From Flavobacteriales bacterium (GTDB lineage Bacteria > Bacteroidota > Bacteroidia > Flavobacteriales_F > PHOS-HE28), in the NCBI GenBank assembly GCA_023382455.1, contig JAHDVX010000011.1:70709-117368 (forward strand): a DNA stretch of 46,660 nucleotides. Direction: 5' to 3'. This document shows, one piece after another, positions 41,272 to 46,660 of the stretch. A program made the position numbers and the translations under genes. The notes beneath the pieces were generated by a model. That model was not told where the DNA came from and ran no database searches. It saw nothing but the letters and a program-made list of their open reading frames with translations. Every line of letters begins with the position of its first letter. Positions within the stretch are counted from its first letter, which is position 1.

Positions 41272-42471
41272 TCAAGGCTTCTTCAACCTGAACACCTTGG
41301 TCTCATGGGGTTGAAGCATGCCCTTCCACCCCGGGGCCACACCGATGACCGCGTGCTGCCAAAGGTCCCTTACCTCGTAGGCGCCCGATAGGCCCAGTGC
41401 TGAAAACTCCAAGTCGAACTGCTGCTCCGTGTCCGACCGGTTCAGGATCGCCACGGCATGGTCGCCGTTGGCCAAGGACTTCAGGAACACATCCCAAAGT
41501 TCATCGTGGAGCAGCCTGGCGGCCTGTTTTCCCAAGGGGTCCTGGTCCACCGCGATGACCTCCTCGTTCAACAGGATCTCGCGGGTCGCGGCGTTCATGC
41601 GGCGCAGGTCATTGCTGGCGTACAGGGGTGCGCCCATCATGGCCCAGAGCGAGAACTGCGACCGGTATTCCACATCGGTGCAGCCGGTGCCGCCGCCATC
41701 GCCTGAGGGGCCGGGCTTTCCATAGAGGCCGGCAACAAGCATGTCGGCATCGTTCCAGTGGCCAGGGCCGGCATAATCATCCAGCGTGGCGTTGATGTCG
41801 AGAATGTCGATCATGCCCTCACCCCCGGATTCATCGCTCCTTCTCCGCCACTTGTCCCGGATGTCGTAGGTGGTGCGCCACAGATGGCCGCCCACCTCGG
41901 CACCCCAGAGCCACGGCTTGCGCGGGCCCCATTCGCAGATGCCGAGCACGATATCCCTGCCGGAAGCGCGCAATGCGTCGGCCATCCTTTTGTACCGCGC
42001 CTTGGCGGTATTGACATCCTCCGGGGCGTGGCAATAGTCGTACTTCAGGTAGTCGATGCCCCAGGCCGCGAAGGTGCGGGCGTCCTGTTCTTCGTGCCCG
42101 AGGCTTCCGGCGTATCCTGCGCAGGTCTGCGGTGCTGCATCGCTGTATATGCCGAGCTTCAGTCCCCTATCATGCATGTAGTCCGCAAGGGCCTTGATCC
42201 CCGATGGGAACTTCACGCTATCGGCCACCAGGTTGCCCAAGCGGTCCCTTCCGCCCTGCCAGCCGTCATCGATGAAGATGTACCGGTACCCCGCTTCGGC
42301 CATGCCGCTGCCGATCATGGCATCGGCCATCTGCTTCAGGTCCTGCTCGTTGACCTTGTCTGCCAGCAAATTCCAGCTCATCCAGCCCATGGGCGGGGTG
42401 GGCGCCATTGGCTCCGCTTGCGCTAGCAGGAACGCCGGGAACAGCAGACTACCGAGCAAGGGCAGCTTCAT
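41272..42471 (-). CDS. Glycoside hydrolase family 27 alpha-galactosidase
   Basis: A 399-residue secreted enzyme that cleaves terminal alpha-galactosyl residues. The signal peptide covers about residues 1-18 (LLFPAFLLAQ). The GH27 TIM barrel follows: PPMGWMSWN (about 26-34), IFIDDGWQ, the nucleophile Asp145 in YLKYDYC, and the acid/base Asp241 in GHWNDADML. A C-terminal beta domain (about 310-399) completes it. The length matches family members with one TIM barrel and a small beta domain. The ATG at 42471 gives the signal peptide; the frame continues upstream to 42714 without further recognisable sequence. A perfect 9-base inverted repeat lies 64-113 bases upstream (42535-42584). Confidence 0.92.
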   Translation of the reverse strand: MKLPLLGSLLFPAFLLAQAEPMAPTPPMGWMSWNLLADKVNEQDLKQMADAMIGSGMAEAGYRYIFIDDGWQGGRDRLGNLVADSVKFPSGIKALADYMHDRGLKLGIYSDAAPQTCAGYAGSLGHEEQDARTFAAWGIDYLKYDYCHAPEDVNTAKARYKRMADALRASGRDIVLGICEWGPRKPWLWGAEVGGHLWRTTYDIRDKWRRRSDESGGEGMIDILDINATLDDYAGPGHWNDADMLVAGLYGKPGPSGDGGGTGCTDVEYRSQFSLWAMMGAPLYASNDLRRMNAATREILLNEEVIAVDQDPLGKQAARLLHDELWDVFLKSLANGDHAVAILNRSDTEQQFDLEFSALGLSGAYEVRDLWQHAVIGVAPGWKGMLQPHETKVFRLKKP

Positions 42472-42534
42472 GCCTTTCAAGTCCCTGATCAGGAAATCCG
42501 GTTCTCGCCACGGCCCATTCATTGGGGATCGACC

Positions 42535-42584
42535 ATCAATATCGCATTGAAGATATGAGAGGAACCCCGGTATCGGATATTGAT
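42535..42584. promoter_or_regulatory. Possible operator: 9-base inverted repeat before the alpha-galactosidase gene
   Basis: ATCAATATC at 42535-42543 and GATATTGAT at 42576-42584 are perfect inverted repeats with a 32-base spacer, in a locally AT-rich patch that also holds TATCTTCA on the minus strand. It could be a binding site for a sugar-responsive regulator. No regulator gene is adjacent. Confidence 0.4.
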
Positions 42585-42755
42585 AGCACAGCCACCGTTC
42601 ACCTGATCCGCGGTTCACCGAGGCCGATCCCGGAATGGGCGCCACGTGAATGCTTTCACCACCCCGTACACCGCCCAACTCCACCATGCACGTGACGCCG
42701 TTGAGCGGCCCCACTGGTCGGGCCGGGCATGTTCACGCGTCCGACCGGCACAAGC

Positions 42756-43163
42756 TCAGTGCTTCTTCTTCTCCTTGCGGCTATCGCCCTTCTCCTTCTG
42801 TTCGGACTGGTCCACGGGCAGCAGCTTGTAGTAGGTGGCCTTGAAGCGGCCATCCACCACCTCGCCCTGCACCTCGGCTTTCCGCAACGCCAGGCAATAG
42901 CCATGTTCCCCATGGGGATTGCCGAACTCGCTGATGCCAACGCCATCCACATAGAACGTACCCTCGGGCAAGCGCACGGCCACATCGCAGCCGGTGCCTT
43001 CCATGCCGTAGCTGCATTCCCCGCAGGAGGTCTCCAGCGTCATCAGCGGTTTGCCCGGGTCCGGTGTTTGGGCCAGTTTGGCGGCCACTTGGCCAAATCC
43101 TACGAGGGGGAACAGGGCGGCAGCGGCCAAGGTGCAGACGGAACCGATCAGCTTATGGTACAT
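42756..43163 (-). CDS. DUF6370-like secreted protein
   Basis: A 135-residue exported protein with a signal peptide (about residues 1-23). The mature part resembles DUF6370 proteins of Bacteroidota: TSCGECSYGMEGTGCDVAVRL, FYVDGVGISEFG, HGYCLALRKAEVQGEVVDG and YKLLPVD. Four conserved Cys suggest disulfides or metal binding. The C-terminus is a lysine/glutamate-rich tail (KEKGDSRKEKKKH). The ATG at 43163 matches family starts; an upstream frame from 43217 has no signal peptide. The function is unknown. Confidence 0.8.
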   Translation of the reverse strand: MYHKLIGSVCTLAAAALFPLVGFGQVAAKLAQTPDPGKPLMTLETSCGECSYGMEGTGCDVAVRLPEGTFYVDGVGISEFGNPHGEHGYCLALRKAEVQGEVVDGRFKATYYKLLPVDQSEQKEKGDSRKEKKKH

Positions 43164-43301
43164 GGTAAGGGTCTTTGCGCGCAAGTTAGGCCCCGGCCGC
43201 GGCCCGAAACCTGCCAAGAGTCAGGACGGCTGATACGGCTATATGAGCGCTGCCCGCACCAATGGGCCATGGGAAATGCGCAGGGCTTGGCGCATCCAGG
43301 C

Positions 43302-44492
43302 TCACCCCAGCACCTCCTTCACCCGGTCCGCAGCCTCTTGCAAGGCCACGGCGCCGAGCACCTTCAGGCCGCTGTTGTCGATGAGGTCCTTGGCTTCCTT
43401 GGCGTTGGTGCCTTGGAGGCGCACGATGATGGGCACCTTGATGTCGCCGATGTTCTTGTAGGCGTCCACGATGCCTTGGGCCACGCGGTCGCAGCGCACG
43501 ATGCCGCCGAAGATGTTCACCAGGATGGCCTTCACGTTGGCATCCTTGAGGATGATGCGGAAGGCTTTCTCCACGCGGGCCGCGTCGGCGGTGCCGCCCA
43601 CGTCCAGGAAGTTGGCGGGGCTTCCGCCGCTGAGCTTGATGATGTCCATGGTGGCCATGGCCAGGCCGGCGCCGTTCACCATGCAGCCCACGTTCCCGTC
43701 CAGCTTCACGTAGTTCAAGCCTGCTTCACCGGCTTCCACCTCGGTGGGGTCCTCCTCGGTCTTGTCGCGCATCTCCACATAGTCGGGATGGCGGTACAGG
43801 GCGTTGCCGTCCAGGCGCACCTTGGCGTCCACGGCGATCACCTTGTCGTCGCTGGTCTTCAGCACGGGGTTGATCTCGAAGAGGGCGGCATCGCTGCCTT
43901 CGTAGGCCTTGTACAGGGCGGCCACGAACTTGGCCATCTCCTTCTTGGCGGCGCCGGTGACGCCGAGGTTGGTGGCGATCTTGTTGCACTGGAAGGGGCG
44001 CAGGCCCACGCGGGGATCGATCTCCTCCTTGAAGATCTTCTCCGGGGTGGTCTCGGCCACATGCTCGATGTCCATACCGCCCTCGGTGCTGTACATGATG
44101 ATGTTGCGGGCCTTGGCACGGTCCAGCAGCACGCTCATGTAAAACTCCTTGGGCTCGCTGGGGCCGGGGTAGTACACGTCCTCGGCGATGAGCACCTTGT
44201 TCACCTTCTTGCCCTGGGGCGGCGTCTGCGGCGTCTTCAGCATCATGCCGATGATGGCTCCGGCCTTCTCGCGCACCTCGTCGATGTTCTTGGCCAGTTT
44301 CACACCGCCGCCCTTTCCACGGCCGCCGGCGTGGATCTGGGCCTTCACCACCCACCACTTGGTGCCGGTCTCCTGGCTGAGGCGCTTGGCCTGGTCCACG
44401 GCCTCATCGGCGTTGTAGGCCACCAGGCCGCGTTGCACGGCCACGCCGTATTTGCTGAGGATGCTCTTTCCTTGATACTCGTGAAGGTTCAT
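43302..44492 (-). CDS. sucC: Succinate--CoA ligase (ADP-forming) subunit beta
   Basis: A 396-residue ATP-grasp subunit of succinyl-CoA synthetase, which forms succinate and ATP from succinyl-CoA in the citric acid cycle. The N-terminal MNLHEYQGKSILSKYGVAV, the region KAQIHAGGRGKGGGVKLAKN, and the C-terminal GGTADAARVEKAFRIIL and NIFGGIVRCDRVAQGI segments are diagnostic. The length is normal. The alpha subunit sucD is not seen in the window. The ATG is at 44492, with TACATTCG about 28 bases upstream. Confidence 0.95.
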   Translation of the reverse strand: MNLHEYQGKSILSKYGVAVQRGLVAYNADEAVDQAKRLSQETGTKWWVVKAQIHAGGRGKGGGVKLAKNIDEVREKAGAIIGMMLKTPQTPPQGKKVNKVLIAEDVYYPGPSEPKEFYMSVLLDRAKARNIIMYSTEGGMDIEHVAETTPEKIFKEEIDPRVGLRPFQCNKIATNLGVTGAAKKEMAKFVAALYKAYEGSDAALFEINPVLKTSDDKVIAVDAKVRLDGNALYRHPDYVEMRDKTEEDPTEVEAGEAGLNYVKLDGNVGCMVNGAGLAMATMDIIKLSGGSPANFLDVGGTADAARVEKAFRIILKDANVKAILVNIFGGIVRCDRVAQGIVDAYKNIGDIKVPIIVRLQGTNAKEAKDLIDNSGLKVLGAVALQEAADRVKEVLG

Positions 44493-44520
44493 CTACCGCG
44501 GTCTGGTTTGGATTCCGGCG

Positions 44521-44528
44521 CGAATGTA
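44521..44528 (-). promoter_or_regulatory. -7-like box TACATTCG before sucC
   Basis: TACATTCG on the minus strand, about 28 bases before the sucC ATG. The same octamer occurs at 28065-28072 upstream of the outer-membrane protein gene. Confidence 0.4.
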
Positions 44529-44624
44529 CAGGCCGCCGGCAAGATGGGCCATGGGTGATGGATGCCAGGACCCTGAAGGCCGGGCCGTGGGTGCTTTCTT
44601 TGCACCGGCCTTCCTGTCCACGCC

Positions 44625-45926
44625 ATGCACACCCCGGACCAACCGCTCTTCCACGACTTCTTCACGGTGCATCTGCCGCGTTTCCTTGCCCGGCTGGGCC
44701 TGGGCGGCGGCCAATTGGACTGGCTGACCACCACGGCGGGCGTGCTGCTGGTGGCATTGGCCTTGTGGCTGCTCACCCTGGTGCTCAGCTGGTCGCTACA
44801 GCGCCTGCTGTCGCGGATCTCCCTGACCACGGATTCCAACTTCGACGACAACCTGGAGGCGCAGGACGTGCCGCGCTACCTGGCGCGCATCATCCCACTG
44901 GTGCTCGGCTTCAACCTGATCCCGTCCGTGCTGGAGCTCCACCCGCGGTTGATCGGCGTAACGGAGAAGCTCTTCGCCATCTTCTTCGTGGTGCTCGCCG
45001 TGCGCATTGCGCGGGCGGTGCTGTATGCGGGCCTTGACACGCTGCAGCAGATGGACAACTACCGGGGCAAGCCCTTGGGCAGCTACGCCCAAGTGATCTC
45101 CCTGCTGCTGTACATCATCGGGGGACTGGCAGTTTTCTCCCTGTTGACCGGGCGGTCGGTGATCACCTTCCTGGTGAGCATGGGAGCGGCCTCGGCGGTG
45201 CTGCTGCTCATTTTCAAGGACACCATCCTGGGCTTCGTGGCCAGCATCCAGATCAGCGCCAACAACATGGTGCGCATCGGCGACTGGATCGAGATGCCGA
45301 AGTACGGCGCGGACGGCGATGTGGTGGAGATCAATCTCACCACGGTGAAGGTGGAGAACTGGGACAAGACGATCACCACGGTGCCCACCTACGCGCTGAT
45401 CAGCGACTCCTTCAAGAACTGGCGGGGCATGCAGCAGTCGGGCGGGCGGCGCATCAAGCGGAGCATCCGCATCAAGATGAGCTCCATCCGCTACCTCAAC
45501 GAAGCCGAGGTGGATGAACTGCGGAAGATCGAGCTCCTGACGGATTACATCGATGAGCGCCGCGAGGAGATCAGGCAGTACAACGCCACACACCAGGTGG
45601 ACAAGAGCGTGCTTGTGAACGGCCGGAACCTGACGAACGTGGGCCTCTTCCGCCGCTACATGGAGCGCTATGCGCTGGAAAACCCGGGCATCAATCCGGA
45701 CATGTCGCGCATGGTGCGCCAACTCCAACCCGATGACAAGGGCCTGCCCTTGGAGTTGTATTGCTTCACCAGTGACGTACGCTGGGTACCGCATGAGCAA
45801 TTGACGGCCGACATATTCGACCATTTGCTGGCCTCCATCTCGTATTTCGGGCTGGAGGTGTTCGAGTCGCCGGCGTCGGATGACCTGCGCTCACTCACCA
45901 AAGACCTTCAACCCCGATCGACATGA
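44625..45926 (+). CDS. Mechanosensitive ion channel (MscS family), longer form
   Basis: A 433-residue MscS-like channel. Four or five membrane helices (about residues 35-190) end with the pore helix [27 protein letters not shown] cytosolic domain follows ([32 protein letters not shown]), and a longer C-terminal region of about 130 residues includes [13 protein letters not shown]. It is related to the gene at 39497 only by family. It overlaps lolD by 4 bases (ATGA), so the two form one translation-coupled pair. It opens under membrane tension. Confidence 0.9.
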   Translation: MHTPDQPLFHDFFTVHLPRFLARLGLGGGQLDWLTTTAGVLLVALALWLLTLVLSWSLQRLLSRISLTTDSNFDDNLEAQDVPRYLARIIPLVLGFNLIPSVLELHPRLIGVTEKLFAIFFVVLAVRIARAVLYAGLDTLQQMDNYRGKPLGSYAQVISLLLYIIGGLAVFSLLTGRSVITFLVSMGAASAVLLLIFKDTILGFVASIQISANNMVRIGDWIEMPKYGADGDVVEINLTTVKVENWDKTITTVPTYALISDSFKNWRGMQQSGGRRIKRSIRIKMSSIRYLNEAEVDELRKIELLTDYIDERREEIRQYNATHQVDKSVLVNGRNLTNVGLFRRYMERYALENPGINPDMSRMVRQLQPDDKGLPLELYCFTSDVRWVPHEQLTADIFDHLLASISYFGLEVFESPASDDLRSLTKDLQPRST

Positions 45927-46570
45927 TCAAGGCAATAGGGATCCGCAAGCGCTTTGGTGACCTGGACGTGCTCAAGGGCGTGGACCTGCACGTGGTCCAA
46001 GGCGAGGTGGTGAGCATCGTGGGGGCCAGCGGCGCGGGCAAGACCACGCTGCTGCAGATCATCGGTACGCTGGAAAAGGCCGATGCCGGCACCTTGTTGA
46101 TCGATGGCACGGAGCTGACCAAGCTGGGCGGCAAAGCCTTGGGCAATTTCCGCAACCAGCGCATCGGGTTCGTGTTCCAGTTCCACCATCTGCTGCCGGA
46201 GTTTTCCGCACTGGAGAACGTGATGATGCCGGGCCTGATCGCGGGGCGCAGCATGAAGGAATGCACGCCGCGCGCCGAGGAACTGCTGCAACGCCTGAAT
46301 GTGCTGGCCCGCAAGGAACACAAGCCCAACCAGCTCAGCGGCGGCGAGCAACAGCGCGTGGCCGTGGCCCGGGCGCTCTTCAACAACCCGGCCGTGGTGC
46401 TGGCCGATGAGCCCAGCGGTAATCTGGACAGCGCCCATGCCAAGGAGCTGCACCAGCTCTTCTTCGACCTGCGCAAGGAGCTGGGCCAAACCTTCGTGAT
46501 AGTGACGCACAACGAGGAGCTGGCCAACATGGCCGACCGGAAGCTGGTGATGCGGGACGGGGTGATCTGA
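45923..46570 (+). CDS. lolD: ABC transporter ATP-binding protein, LolD-like
   Basis: A 215-residue ATPase of the MacB/LolD group. The Walker A motif is GASGAGKT (about residues 34-41), the Q-loop [18 protein letters not shown], the signature LSGGEQQR, Walker B VVLADEP, and the H-loop VTHNEEL. LolD works with LolC/E to release lipoproteins from the inner membrane, and the fit in length and ALENVMMP region is good; MacB/FtsE-type ATPases look similar. The start overlaps the MscS stop by 4 bases. The period-8 repeat follows the stop by one base. No membrane partner is in the window, so it could also serve the permeases at the left end, but this is unlikely. Confidence 0.85.
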   Translation: MIKAIGIRKRFGDLDVLKGVDLHVVQGEVVSIVGASGAGKTTLLQIIGTLEKADAGTLLIDGTELTKLGGKALGNFRNQRIGFVFQFHHLLPEFSALENVMMPGLIAGRSMKECTPRAEELLQRLNVLARKEHKPNQLSGGEQQRVAVARALFNNPAVVLADEPSGNLDSAHAKELHQLFFDLRKELGQTFVIVTHNEELANMADRKLVMRDGVI

Positions 46571-46571
46571 T

Positions 46572-46630
46572 GATCAGAAGATCAGAAAATCAGAGGATCA
46601 GAAGATCAGACAATCAGACGATCAGATCAG
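46572..46630. repeat. Period-8 tandem tract RATCAGAN after lolD
   Basis: Seven octamers of the same unit as at 5504-5557 (GATCAGAA twice, AATCAGAG, GATCAGAA, GATCAGAC, AATCAGAC, GATCAGAT) begin one base after the TGA of lolD and end CAG. The orientation relative to the gene before it is opposite to that at hutH, where the tract is antisense to the gene. Confidence 0.85.
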
Positions 46631-46660
46631 GGTGTCGGTTGATCGGATGATGGAAGTGCC

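Noticed and set aside
42729-44558. 609-residue plus-strand frame opposite DUF6370 and sucC
   Set aside because: His/Ala/Gly-rich antisense translation without any recognisable domain.

Overview
The window looks like a chromosomal stretch of a GC-rich member of the Bacteroidota, probably a flavobacterial lineage. The evidence is four secreted proteins with signal peptides and type IX secretion (T9SS) C-terminal sorting tails, DUF4294 and DUF6370 family proteins, Bacteroidota-type promoter boxes (TAnnTTTG-like) and a lack of obvious Shine-Dalgarno sites. The genus call is inference only. No rRNA, tRNA, phage, insertion sequence or CRISPR array was found. The one structural RNA recognised is the signal recognition particle RNA at 19927-20024.

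Layout. 1-3418: two tandem MacB-type ABC permeases and a HlyD-type adaptor (efflux unit, first gene cut by the window edge). 3441-4810: rsmE and a DUF4159 protein. 4855-10778, minus strand: alpha/beta hydrolase, histidine ammonia-lyase, an orphan HigA antitoxin with only the last codons of its HigB toxin left, hisS, a luciferase-like monooxygenase and an SDR. 10885-13625: an acyltransferase and a divergent sodium/solute symporter. 13715-23979: a diheme cytochrome lipoprotein, four T9SS cargo proteins, a decayed T9SS tail, a Gre-like factor, SRP RNA and another SDR. 24039-28745: transaldolase, a YciO/Sua5 protein, bifunctional Nnr, an outer-membrane barrel protein and Pcm. 28884-34390: Gfo/Idh oxidoreductase, lipoproteins, a polyprenyl glycosylphosphotransferase, a 3-hydroxyacyl-CoA dehydrogenase and a small secreted protein. 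34576-46570: DUF4294, AccC, a Kef-type antiporter, two MscS channels, a GH27 alpha-galactosidase, DUF6370, SucC and LolD.

Most genes are ordinary housekeeping or envelope genes. The less ordinary content is between them. Short tandem tracts (7- or 8-base period) sit directly on or after stop codons at 877-925, 5504-5557 and 46572-46630. A converging pair of octamer arrays lies at 17532-17609, and a twofold hairpin repeat at 39316-39410. A recurrent TACCTTYG-type box lies only 4-9 bases before many start codons. The same box precedes the SRP RNA, whose 5' end lies 4 bases after it, so several genes may be transcribed leaderless or nearly so.

Functionally, hisS, higA and hutH lie head to tail in one orientation, placing a histidine-charging gene and a histidine-degrading gene in what may be one transcript. 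The T9SS proteins probably form the cell-surface or secreted layer. The two MscS channels and the Kef antiporter suggest osmotic or ion stress handling.
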